In this document: positions 1 through 6,819 of the stretch, in pieces
How the letters are laid out: every line of letters begins with the position of its first letter
Position numbering within the stretch: position 1 is the first letter of the stretch
Source of the DNA: Scatomorpha merdigallinarum
GTDB taxonomy: Bacteria; Bacillota; Clostridia; Oscillospirales; Oscillospiraceae
Direction: 5' to 3'
Assembly: GCA_018710885.1 (NCBI GenBank)
Contig: DVJA01000002.1
Span: 1 to 11,565, forward strand
Length of the DNA: 11,565 nt
Position numbers and translations under genes: made by a program
Notes under the pieces: generated by a model
What the model was told of the DNA's origin: nothing
What the model saw: the letters and a program-made list of their open reading frames with translations, nothing else
The model's database searches: none

Positions 1-207
1 AACATGCGTCCTGCCAGCCCGATAGGGGCCGAGTGGGATGAGCAGACCGCTTACTTTGAGGAGTACTGCATAGGCAAGACGGTGGCGCAGGTGGCCGGCA
101 TCAGCATCGACGCTGAGACCAACCATCCGACTGAGGCCGACCTCATCACCGGCTGCACGATGAACGTCAACTCCTTCATCGCTGTGCTTGAAAAGTCCGC
201 TGCGTAA
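1..207 (+). CDS. FMN-binding-type protein, C-terminal end (partial at window edge)
   Basis: This is the last 68 codons of a gene that begins before the window; the frame is open from base 1 and stops with TAA at 205-207. The stretch ASPIGAEWDEQ, then GKTVAQVAGISID and ADLITGCT, resembles the C-terminal half of small secreted or lipoprotein FMN-binding-domain proteins of Clostridia, as I recall the family. DLITGCT (residues 47-53 of the visible part) looks like the ApbE target pattern D-x-x-[S/T]-G-A-T with Cys in place of Ala, so covalent flavin attachment is possible but not shown. The stop codon abuts the ATG of apbE with no gap, so the two are almost certainly co-transcribed. The visible Met at base 4 is internal, not a convincing start, because no ribosome binding site can be seen and the homology runs through it. 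Domain count and signal peptide cannot be judged from the fragment. Confidence 0.7.
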   Translation, partial: NMRPASPIGAEWDEQTAYFEEYCIGKTVAQVAGISIDAETNHPTEADLITGCTMNVNSFIAVLEKSAA

Positions 208-1305
208 ATGACACGTAATCGCAGCATAACCATGCGGGCCGCGGCGCTGCTTATCGCGGCGCTGCTGCTCGCGCTGAGCGGCTGCTCCGGCACAACAGTG
301 CCGGAGCCGTCGGGTTCTGAGACAGCGGCGGGTAACAGTGAACTCACCCGCTATCAGGCCACTTTTCTCGAACTCTTCGATACCGTGACGGCCATTGTGG
401 GTTACTCAGCCGATGAGCAGAGCTTTTCCGAAATGGTCAGCGCCTTTCACGACGAGTTGGAGGAGTACCACCATCTATATGACATATATAACGACTACGA
501 GGGCGTAACCAACATAAAGACCATAAACGACAACGCCGGAGGAGACCCGGTAGAAGTCGATCAGCGCATCATAGACCTGCTGCTCTTTGCACGCGAGATG
601 TACGAGAGCACCGGCGGCAGGACCAACGTCATGATGGGCAGCGTGCTCTCACTCTGGCACGATGCGCGCGAGAACGGGATCAACAACCCCGACCGCGCCT
701 ACCTGCCGGACAGCGAAGAGCTCGAAGCGGCGAATGAGCACACCGGTATGGACGCCCTTGTCATCGACGACGAGGCGAACACGGTGCAGATAACCGACCC
801 GGAGGCCAGCCTTGACGTGGGAGCTGTGGCCAAAGGTTACGCCGTGCAGCGCGTGTGTGACGATATGCCAGAAGGGCTGCTGGTGAGCGTGGGCGGCAAC
901 GTCTGCGCCACGGGCCCGAGGCCGACCGACGGCTCGGATTGGGTGGTAGGAGTCCAGGACCCCGACGGGGGTACGAGCGACTACCTGCTGACCGTGAACG
1001 TCACAAGCGGCAGCATAGTGTCCAGCGGCGACTATCAGCGCTATTACACCGTTGACGGCGTGCGTTATGGTCACATTATTGACCCGGATACGCTCTACCC
1101 GCCCACATATTGGCGGGCCGTGAGCGTGCTTGTGGACGATTCCGGCCTGGGAGACGCGCTGAGCACGGCGCTGTTCTGCATGGACCAGGAGTCCGGACAG
1201 GAGCTTCTGGACAAGTACAACGCTGTGGCCGTGTGGATTGACTATGACGGCAGCCTGATATACAGCGACGGCTTTGCCGGGTATGTCAACGAGGTAGTTG
1301 AGTGA
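208..1305 (+). CDS. apbE: FAD:protein FMN transferase (ApbE family), lipoprotein
   Basis: ApbE enzymes use FAD and Mg2+ to attach FMN by a phosphoester bond to Thr/Ser in D-x-x-[S/T]-G-A-T motifs of secreted or membrane proteins such as RnfG. The 365-residue product has a short basic N-terminus, a hydrophobic segment at about 11-25 and a lipobox LSGC with Cys26, so it should be anchored on the outer face of the membrane. Family signatures follow in order: TNVMMGS (139-145), DVGAVAKGYA with Lys209, VSVGGNVCATG (227-236), SSGDYQRYY (272-280), HIIDP (289-293) and GDALSTALF (315-323), the last holding the metal-site region. Length is normal for the family. The ATG directly follows the stop of the previous gene (TAAATG) with no clear Shine-Dalgarno, which points to translational coupling; a second Met at codon 9 would also leave a workable signal peptide. 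Likely substrates are its own operon members RnfG and RnfD. Confidence 0.93.
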   Translation: MTRNRSITMRAAALLIAALLLALSGCSGTTVPEPSGSETAAGNSELTRYQATFLELFDTVTAIVGYSADEQSFSEMVSAFHDELEEYHHLYDIYNDYEGVTNIKTINDNAGGDPVEVDQRIIDLLLFAREMYESTGGRTNVMMGSVLSLWHDARENGINNPDRAYLPDSEELEAANEHTGMDALVIDDEANTVQITDPEASLDVGAVAKGYAVQRVCDDMPEGLLVSVGGNVCATGPRPTDGSDWVVGVQDPDGGTSDYLLTVNVTSGSIVSSGDYQRYYTVDGVRYGHIIDPDTLYPPTYWRAVSVLVDDSGLGDALSTALFCMDQESGQELLDKYNAVAVWIDYDGSLIYSDGFAGYVNEVVE

Positions 1306-1320
1306 ACGCTGCAGGCGTTT
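1304..1320 (+). other. Small hairpin between apbE and rnfC
   Basis: AACGC (1305-1309) and GCGTT (1315-1319) can pair around the loop TGCAG, with one extra G-U pair outside. T-rich sequence follows (TTTGCTTT and later CCCTTTAAT), but there is no proper U-run. At 5-6 bp it is too weak to call a terminator. It may only slow RNA decay or transcription in the 48-base gap, which is the longest gap in this operon. Confidence 0.25.
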
Positions 1321-1353
1321 GCTTTGGCCCTTTAATAATTGAGAGCTGAGAAT

Positions 1354-2640
1354 ATGAAACATATGTTCAGCGGCGGCATACATCCCGACGGACACAAGGA
1401 TATGTCGCGCGGTGGAGCGCCTGTGCCGGTGCCGGCCCCGGAGACGGTGGTCATACCCATGAGCCAGCACATAGGCTCCGCGTGCAAGCCGCTGGTTGCC
1501 GTGGGCGACGCCGTGCTGATGGGGCAGAAGATTGGCGACGGCGACGGACGTAGCTCGCCGGTTCACGCCACCGTATCCGGCACTGTGACGGCCATTGAGG
1601 AGCGCGAAGTCCCCTCCGGCGGGCGTGCGCTCTGCGTCATAATCAAGAACGACTTCAAAGACAACGCCGTGGAGATGAAGGGCGTCAAGGACTATATGAG
1701 CCTGGACGCCAAGACCCTCTCCGACATAGTCCGCGATGCCGGTATCGTCGGTATGGGCGGCGCCGCCTTCCCGACCAACTCCAAGATAGCCTCCACTGCG
1801 GGCAAGACTGAGGACGTCCTCATAAACGCCTGCGAGTGCGAGCCCTACATCACCAGCGACGACACCATCATGTGCACTGCGACTGCCGACGTCATCGGCG
1901 GCGCGAGGCTGCTTGCTAAGGTGCTCGGCGCGAAGAAGAGCATAATCGCCGTTGAGGACAACAAGCCCGAGGCCATAGAGGCCCTGCGCGCCGAGGCCGG
2001 AGACGACGAGCTCGTCGAAATCCGCGTGCTGCCCACCCGCTATCCGCAGGGCGCGAAGAAGCAGTTGATCCTGGCCGTGACCGGACACGAAGTCGCGCCC
2101 GGCGCGCGCAGCGGCGCTCTCTTCAACGTCACCACCACCGCCAACGTGTTCCGCGCCGTGACCACCGGCCGTCCCCTGATGGAGAAGATAGTCACAGTCA
2201 CCGGCGACGGCGCCAACGAGCCGAAGAACATGCTCGTCCGCATCGGCACCAGCTTTGCCGACGTCGTCAAGGCCGCGGGCGGCATAAAGGACGAGACCCA
2301 GAAGGTCGTCGCTGGCGGCCCCATGATGGGCAAGGCCGTGTCGAGCCTGGACGTCCCCGTGGTCAAGGGCACGAACGCCATACTCTGCCTCACCAAGCTC
2401 GCTGAGGCCGACATGGAGCCCGTGTGCATACGCTGCGGCAAGTGCGTGAGCGTGTGCCCGATGCAGTTGCAGCCGCTTTATCTGTACCGCTACGCGAAAG
2501 CGGAGGATAAGGAGATGCTGAACGAGTACTATCTCAACGACTGCATGGAGTGCGGTTGCTGCTCGTTTGTCTGTCCGGGCAAGCTCCCGCTGACTGAGAC
2601 CTTCGTGCTTGCCAAGCGCCTGTTGAAGGGAGGAAAATGA
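1354..2640 (+). CDS. rnfC: Rnf complex subunit RnfC (NADH/FMN and 4Fe-4S subunit)
   Basis: RnfC is the peripheral cytoplasmic subunit of the Rnf complex and carries the NAD(H) site, a non-covalent FMN and two [4Fe-4S] clusters. The 428-residue product starts with the family N-terminus MFSGGIHPDGHK (4-15). It then shows the NuoF-like flavin/nucleotide motifs GMGGAAFPTNSK (133-144) and NACECEPYITSDD (158-170), followed by RYPQGAKKQLI (229-239). Two ferredoxin-type clusters close the protein: Cys358, 361, 364 and 368, then Cys397, 400, 403 and 407. Length is normal. I place the start at ATG 1354, with GAGAG eight bases upstream. A TTG at 1339 would add five residues and has no better site. The stop overlaps the alternative rnfD start at 2637. 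No residue expected for electron transfer is missing, so the subunit should be functional. Confidence 0.95.
   Translation: MKHMFSGGIHPDGHKDMSRGGAPVPVPAPETVVIPMSQHIGSACKPLVAVGDAVLMGQKIGDGDGRSSPVHATVSGTVTAIEEREVPSGGRALCVIIKNDFKDNAVEMKGVKDYMSLDAKTLSDIVRDAGIVGMGGAAFPTNSKIASTAGKTEDVLINACECEPYITSDDTIMCTATADVIGGARLLAKVLGAKKSIIAVEDNKPEAIEALRAEAGDDELVEIRVLPTRYPQGAKKQLILAVTGHEVAPGARSGALFNVTTTANVFRAVTTGRPLMEKIVTVTGDGANEPKNMLVRIGTSFADVVKAAGGIKDETQKVVAGGPMMGKAVSSLDVPVVKGTNAILCLTKLAEADMEPVCIRCGKCVSVCPMQLQPLYLYRYAKAEDKEMLNEYYLNDCMECGCCSFVCPGKLPLTETFVLAKRLLKGGK
2628..2633 (+). promoter_or_regulatory. Ribosome binding site that decides the rnfD start
   Basis: GGGAGG lies three bases before an ATG at 2637 and nine bases before a second ATG at 2643. 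The second spacing is workable and the first is too short, so 2643 is the better start. The resulting N-terminus, MNLTVSSAPHIR, also matches the usual RnfD beginning. Confidence 0.65.
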
Positions 2641-2642
2641 GC

Positions 2643-3620
2643 ATGAACCTTACCGTTTCCTCTGCGCCCCATATCCGCGGCGAGGAGAATACACGCAGGA
2701 TAATGCTGGACGTGCTTATCGCGCTCGTCCCGGCGCTCATCGCTGCGGTAATCCTCTTCGGGCTGAGGGCGCTGGTACTCACTGCCGTGTCCGCGGCGGC
2801 CTGCGTGATCTTTGAGCTGCTGCTCTGCCTGGTCATGCGCCGCAGGAGCACGGTCGGCAACCTCTCCGCGGTTGTCACCGGCGTGCTGCTGGCCTTCTCC
2901 GTGCCCGTCAGCACCCCGTACTGGACGATAATTGTCGGCGACGCCTTCGCCATCATCGTGGTGAAGGGCCTGGTCGGCGGTCTGGGCCAGAATATCTTCA
3001 ACCCCGCCCTGGGCGGCAGGGCCTTCATGATGCTCTTCTGGCCGGCCACTATTACCCGCGCCGGCGTCGAGACCGTGTCCGCATTTGAGTTCGGCAACGT
3101 CGACATGGTGGCCAGCGTGACCCCGATGCAGAACATGCACATGGGAAGCCTGCCCGCCGACGTCAGCCTGCTCGACATGTTCCTCGGCACCAACCACGGC
3201 GGCAGCATGGGCGAGGTCTGCATCCTCGCGCTGCTTATCGGCTTCGCATGGTTGCTCTACCGCCGCGTAATCTCCTGGCGCATTCCGGTCGCCTATGTCG
3301 GCACGGTCGCCATACTTGCGCTTGTGTTCTTCAAGGGCGATAACGCGCTCATGTGGATGCTCTACAGCATCATGGGCGGCGGCGTAATGATGGGCGCCAT
3401 CTTCATGGCCACCGACTACGCCACGAGCCCGACCCTGCCCGTGCCGCAGCTCATATACGGCATCGGCTGCGGTGTGCTTACCGTAATCGTCCGCTACTTC
3501 GGCATCTTCCCGGAGGGCGTGACCTATGCCATCCTGATAATGAACGCCTTTGCCTGGGCGCTTGACAGGGCTCTGCCCGTGAGACGCTTCGGCGTTATGA
3601 AAGGAGGCGCCGGGAAATGA
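2643..3620 (+). CDS. rnfD: Rnf complex membrane subunit RnfD
   Basis: RnfD (NqrB-like) is the large integral membrane flavin subunit of Rnf, with a covalent FMN on the outer side. The 325-residue product is mostly hydrophobic helices. It carries family blocks: SSAPHIR near the N-terminus, LGQNIFNPALGGRAF (about 114-128), GSMGE (187-191), FMATDYATSP (254-263) and RYFGIFPEGVTYAILIMNAFAW (about 284-305). The expected flavin Thr is in the segment D-M-V-A-S-V-T-P (Thr160, codon 3120-3122), which keeps the D-x5-T-P spacing but has Ser-Val instead of the more usual small residue plus Ala before Thr. The gene overlaps or abuts rnfC, and its stop overlaps the rnfG start by four bases (ATGA), so translation is coupled. 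An alternative start at 2637 adds two residues. Confidence 0.94.
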   Translation: MNLTVSSAPHIRGEENTRRIMLDVLIALVPALIAAVILFGLRALVLTAVSAAACVIFELLLCLVMRRRSTVGNLSAVVTGVLLAFSVPVSTPYWTIIVGDAFAIIVVKGLVGGLGQNIFNPALGGRAFMMLFWPATITRAGVETVSAFEFGNVDMVASVTPMQNMHMGSLPADVSLLDMFLGTNHGGSMGEVCILALLIGFAWLLYRRVISWRIPVAYVGTVAILALVFFKGDNALMWMLYSIMGGGVMMGAIFMATDYATSPTLPVPQLIYGIGCGVLTVIVRYFGIFPEGVTYAILIMNAFAWALDRALPVRRFGVMKGGAGK

Positions 3621-4660
3621 CTGACTCCATGAAGAAACTGCTTATACCCGTTGCGGTCATCCTGGCCTGCGCGCTCGTGCTCTTCGGAGTGAGCGCCGCG
3701 TTCAACAACACCGCTGTGAGCAACGAGCAGCAAGAGTTGGATCAGATTATCCAGCTTGTGATACCCGGCGGCGGTTCCTACGAAGTTGAGGAGTACACCG
3801 GCTCCGACAGCAGCATAAAGGCTGTCTACCGCAACGACAACGGCGTGGCGCTCAGAATGACCATCTCCGGCTTTGCCGATGACATCGACCTGCTGGTCGG
3901 CGTGCAGAACGACGGCACGGTCTACTCTGTCAGCGTGCTTGACTCTCATGAGACTTTCGGCCTGGGCCAGAACGCCAAGAACGATTGGGATTTCCTCGGC
4001 AGCCTGCTCGGTGGAACCGGGGACAAGAGCATTGCCGACGTCGACAGCATCACCGGCGCGACGATAACCTCCAGCGCCGTGCTCAGTGCCATCAACAATG
4101 CGGCCAAGTTCATGGCCGATGCCGGCGTGAGCGCTGACGGCGCCCTTGTCGGCGAAGGCAGCGGCTTCGGCGGCCCCATCACCGTCGAGGTCACCATGGA
4201 CGGCGACGACATAACCTCCGTCACCGTCGTCTCCAACAGCGAGACGCCCAGCATCGCGGGCGACGCGCTCGAGCAGATTCCCGCCGCCATCGTCGAGGCC
4301 GATACCGCTGACGTTGACATCGTGGCCGGCGCCACCTATACCAGCAACGGTATCATCAACGCCGTCAAGGACGCCCTCAGCAAGGCCGGAGCCGGCGGCA
4401 CGGACGGCGCCCTCACAGGCACCGCCGACGGCTTCATCGGCCCCATCACAGTTGAGGTCACCATGGACGGCGACACCATAACCAGCGTGACCGTTGTAGA
4501 CAACAGCGAAACGCTAAGCATCGCCTCCGGCGCGCTTGAGCAGATCCCGCAGGCCATTGTTGAGGCCAACTCCCCGGATGTAGACACAGTCGCAGGCGCG
4601 ACTTACACCAGCAACGGCATTATCAATGCCGTCAAGGACGCCATTGGCGCGGCTGAGTAA
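3617..4660 (+). CDS. rnfG: Enlarged RnfG with three FMN-binding domains
   Basis: RnfG normally is a single-pass membrane protein of about 190-220 residues with one covalent FMN facing outward. This product has 347 residues. A membrane anchor (about 7-29) is followed by a standard RnfG domain with HETFGLGQNAKN (111-122) and the attachment motif D-S-I-T-G-A-T (Thr149). Two further FMN-binding domains follow (183-254 and 272-343). I count them as identical at 60 of 72 positions, and each ends in D-x-V-A-G-A-T-Y-T-S with candidate flavin threonines Thr240 and Thr329. Gly/Ala-rich linkers join them. The start is supported by AAGGAGG nine bases upstream (3601-3607) and a 4-base overlap with rnfD. 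If ApbE from the same operon modifies all three sites, the protein would hold a short chain of flavins outside the membrane. Motif presence is seen; flavinylation is inferred. Confidence 0.93.
   Translation: MTDSMKKLLIPVAVILACALVLFGVSAAFNNTAVSNEQQELDQIIQLVIPGGGSYEVEEYTGSDSSIKAVYRNDNGVALRMTISGFADDIDLLVGVQNDGTVYSVSVLDSHETFGLGQNAKNDWDFLGSLLGGTGDKSIADVDSITGATITSSAVLSAINNAAKFMADAGVSADGALVGEGSGFGGPITVEVTMDGDDITSVTVVSNSETPSIAGDALEQIPAAIVEADTADVDIVAGATYTSNGIINAVKDALSKAGAGGTDGALTGTADGFIGPITVEVTMDGDTITSVTVVDNSETLSIASGALEQIPQAIVEANSPDVDTVAGATYTSNGIINAVKDAIGAAE
4163..4378 (+). repeat. FMN-binding domain repeat, first added copy in rnfG
   Basis: Encodes residues 183-254 of RnfG and pairs with 4430-4645 at a period of 267 bp (89 codons). 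The two copies are about 83% identical as protein, with the differences scattered. Both differ much more from the N-terminal RnfG domain, which suggests a duplication within the gene after the first extra domain was gained. Confidence 0.85.
4430..4645 (+). repeat. FMN-binding domain repeat, second added copy in rnfG
   Basis: Encodes residues 272-343 of RnfG, in phase with the copy at 4163-4378. The blocks PITVEVTMDGD and AGATYTSNGIINAVKDA are shared exactly. The candidate flavin threonine is codon 4601-4603, matching 4334-4336 in the first copy. Confidence 0.85.
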
Positions 4661-4675
4661 AGGGAGGTCGAGAAC

Positions 4676-5125
4676 ATGAAAGCTGTGACTTTTAAGCTCA
4701 ATACGGTGCTGGCCGGGGTGGTCGGCGCCGCCTGCCTGCTGGCTGTGCTGCTGCGCACCTTCGCCCCCATCACGGCCTGGCTGCCGAACATTGACATCCC
4801 CTGCCTTGCCGCCGTTTCCATCCTGGCTCTCGTGATAGACGGCTACATCGACGGCAAGAAGATCCCTGCACGCTGCTGGGCGCTTACTGCGCTGCTCGCG
4901 GCGCTGACCTTCTGGCTGCTGCCCTGGGCCTCCGGCCTGGTGCCCGATGCGGCCGCTGCGGTACGCATGGGCGTGATAGGCGGCGCGCTCTTCACGGTGC
5001 TGACCTTCGCGTATACGTCCATCCGCGAGCGCCTCAATTCCGGCAACGGCAACATTCTCTCCCCACTGTGCGCCGGCCTGGTGCTCTACCTGGCCAGCCA
5101 GTGCCTCATGGGAATACTGCTGTAA
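4676..5125 (+). CDS. Unrecognised five-helix membrane protein, last gene of the Rnf-like operon
   Basis: I do not recognise the family. The 149-residue product has about five hydrophobic segments (roughly 9-28, 41-57, 66-84, 94-115 and 127-148) joined by short loops, the longest being the polar loop TSIRERLNSGNGN (114-126). It is shorter than RnfA or RnfE, which are about 190-230 residues with six helices. I see none of their conserved paired-cysteine signatures, although single Cys occur at 20, 43, 67, 132 and 143. It has a good ribosome binding site (AGGGAGG, 4661-4667, eight bases before ATG) and sits 15 bases after rnfG, so it is a real gene of the operon, placed where rnfE would normally begin. 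A role in the membrane part of the flavin complex is a guess from position only. Confidence 0.8.
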   Translation: MKAVTFKLNTVLAGVVGAACLLAVLLRTFAPITAWLPNIDIPCLAAVSILALVIDGYIDGKKIPARCWALTALLAALTFWLLPWASGLVPDAAAAVRMGVIGGALFTVLTFAYTSIRERLNSGNGNILSPLCAGLVLYLASQCLMGILL

Positions 5126-5140
5126 GCCAGAAACAAATAA

Positions 5141-5172
5141 AAAAAGAACCAGCTCAGCGCTGGTTCTTTTTT
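5141..5172. terminator. Strong bidirectional rho-independent terminator
   Basis: AAAAAGAACCAGC (5141-5153) pairs perfectly with GCTGGTTCTTTTT (5159-5171) around a 5-base loop. The T-run serves the plus-strand flavin operon, and the A-run becomes a U-run for the convergent minus-strand gene ending at 5181. It marks the true 3' end of the Rnf-like operon, 15 bases after the last stop codon. Confidence 0.92.
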
Positions 5173-5180
5173 GTTGTGAG

Positions 5181-6797
5181 TTACCCCTCAAACTCGCAGG
5201 CGAAGCCCATATTTCCGGAGTAGATTGAGGGATAAAGTGCGGCGGGGTTGTTGCGGGAGTCGTTATATACCCAGCCGCTTTCCGTGTGCCAGAGCAGGAC
5301 GAAGTTTTCGGCTGTACCGTCGGTGTCGGTGAGGGAGGGCTCACCCTGTCCCCAGCGGAAATAACCCTCCTCATCCGGGTTAACCCACTGCAAGTTGCCG
5401 TTTACCCGGAACAGACCTATCCAGACGAAGTCGAGGCCCTGCGCCTCAGCCTGCGCAGTTACGCGCTCAAGTTCTGCTTCGTCGGATATGACGGCCAGGT
5501 GGCCGCCCATTTCTCTGGCCCGCTGCTCGGCCTCGGTCCAGCTCATGTCTGACACGACTATCTCAAAGGTGGAGGACGGTTCAGGCGTGGGTGTAGGACT
5601 CGGTGTCGGGGTAGGAGTGGGAGTAGGCGTAGGCGTGGCGCTCGGCGTGGGCACAGACGTTGGCTGTACCGTTGCGCTGGGCGTGGGTATTACCACCGGC
5701 TCGGCGGGGTAGAGGCGCGGCAAAATGAAGTTGAGCGCTACGGCCACAACCGCCACCGCTGCGCAGATGCCTATGACCCATTTGAGCACTCCGCGCGGTT
5801 CGCCGCGCTCGTCATCGCCCGGCTCCGGGGGCTCCGGCGGCTCGGGTGGATCTGAGTGCCCATAGTCGTTCTCCATGACAGGCGCCTCCGCTTGGGGCGG
5901 TTCTTCAGGCGTCCAGGCGCCGGACGCGGGCTCATCCTCCGGAACGGGCGTGCTCTCAGGCTGAATTTCCTCCTCCGGGATATAAGGCGGCTCTTCCGCG
6001 GCAAAGACCGGTTCCTCGGGTGCATAGTCGTTCGTCGCAGGGGGCTTCGCTATTTCCGGTTCCGACTCACTGGGCAGATCTTCTGCTTCCGGCTCGGGTT
6101 CAGGCGCGGTATCCGGAGCCCTGGGTTCAGGCTCGGGTACGGCGGCGACCTCGTCGGCGCTGTAGCTGGCAAGGATGCCGGCCATGGTCCTTTCGACCTC
6201 GCTGAGCTCGTTTTCCGGCTTGCCGAACATGGCCTTGGCGGCAGCGTCGCCTTCGCCGACGCAGGGCTCGAGGGCCATGGAGAGCTCGATGGTGTCTGAA
6301 TAGCGCTCCTCCGGCGCGAAGGCCAGGCAGCGCCGCAGCACTTCGCCGAGCTTCTCTCCGGCGATGGTGGGGATAGGGACGGCCTCGCCGTTCATCCTCC
6401 GGCGCAGCGCCGAGGCGCGCAGCTCGTTTGTCATCTCTCCGGCCGCCTTGGCGAAGAAGGGAAGGCGGCCGCGGGTGACTCCGGCGTAGAGCAGCAGGCC
6501 GATGGAATAGACGTCGGCCCGTGCATCGCCGTCACCGGCCCAGAAGAGCTCGGGAGCCATGTACTCAAGCTCGTCGGTTGTCCACTCGCCCGGGGCGTGG
6601 TCAGAGCGGCCGCCCAGCCAGGGCGAACCGTCCTTGGAGAGGAATATGTTCTCTGGATGTATGTTCCAGTGACCGCCGGCAAAGGCGGCGGCCTGCCCGC
6701 ACACCGCGCGGGCGAGGGTGATAAGCTCCTCACGGCCCAGCGAGCCGATGTCGGAGCCCAGCGCGCGGCGCTGGCCGGGCACGTTGTTAACTGCCAT
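5181..6797 (-). CDS. Kinase C-lobe (pseudokinase) - membrane - C-type-lectin-like domain protein
   Basis: The 538-residue product has four parts. Residues 20-180 resemble the C-lobe of clostridial Ser/Thr kinases: HWNIHPEN (43-50) sits where HRDIKPEN would be, LGGRSD (61-66) where DFG would be, and YMAPELF (79-85), DVYSIGLLLY (95-104) and ERYSD with Arg165 are kept. The catalytic Asp and Lys and the metal-binding DFG are all replaced, and there is no N-lobe, so ATP transfer is not expected. A Pro/Glu-rich linker (about 200-330) follows, then one membrane helix (339-359) and a Thr-Pro stalk (about 370-408). The C-terminal domain is C-type-lectin-like (411-538): SWTEAEQRAREMGGHLAVI, WIGL (459-462), YNDS and FACEF. 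Only one Cys lies in the lectin part, so the usual disulfides are absent. The start is ATG 6797 with GGGGAG six bases upstream. The gene lies 22 bases after the RNase-like gene and is probably co-transcribed with it. The ligand is unknown. Confidence 0.85.
   Translation of the reverse strand: MAVNNVPGQRRALGSDIGSLGREELITLARAVCGQAAAFAGGHWNIHPENIFLSKDGSPWLGGRSDHAPGEWTTDELEYMAPELFWAGDGDARADVYSIGLLLYAGVTRGRLPFFAKAAGEMTNELRASALRRRMNGEAVPIPTIAGEKLGEVLRRCLAFAPEERYSDTIELSMALEPCVGEGDAAAKAMFGKPENELSEVERTMAGILASYSADEVAAVPEPEPRAPDTAPEPEPEAEDLPSESEPEIAKPPATNDYAPEEPVFAAEEPPYIPEEEIQPESTPVPEDEPASGAWTPEEPPQAEAPVMENDYGHSDPPEPPEPPEPGDDERGEPRGVLKWVIGICAAVAVVAVALNFILPRLYPAEPVVIPTPSATVQPTSVPTPSATPTPTPTPTPTPSPTPTPEPSSTFEIVVSDMSWTEAEQRAREMGGHLAVISDEAELERVTAQAEAQGLDFVWIGLFRVNGNLQWVNPDEEGYFRWGQGEPSLTDTDGTAENFVLLWHTESGWVYNDSRNNPAALYPSIYSGNMGFACEFEG
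5574..5690 (-). repeat. Low-complexity Thr-Pro stalk with short tandem repeats
   Basis: The coding strand here repeats codons for Thr-Pro (with Ser-Pro and Val-Pro variants), giving runs of about 6-bp units within residues 370-408 of the lectin-domain protein. On the plus strand it reads as GGTGTAGG-like units. Gain or loss of a unit would keep the frame and only change stalk length. Confidence 0.8.
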
Positions 6798-6819
6798 GTG
6801 CAACTCCCCTTGAGGCTTA

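Noticed and set aside
649..2088. 479-codon open frame on the minus strand across apbE and rnfC
   Set aside because: It lies wholly opposite two genes with clear family motifs, crosses their boundary, and its His/Gly/Val-rich product has no domain; it is an effect of high GC content.
2529..3223. Two minus-strand open frames opposite rnfC and rnfD
   Set aside because: Shadow frames of well-supported genes; low-complexity products and no ribosome binding sites.
5286..5712. Plus-strand frames including a Gly-Val repeat protein
   Set aside because: Antisense reading of the Thr-Pro stalk and lectin domain; the Gly-Val repeat is just the complement of the Thr-Pro codons.
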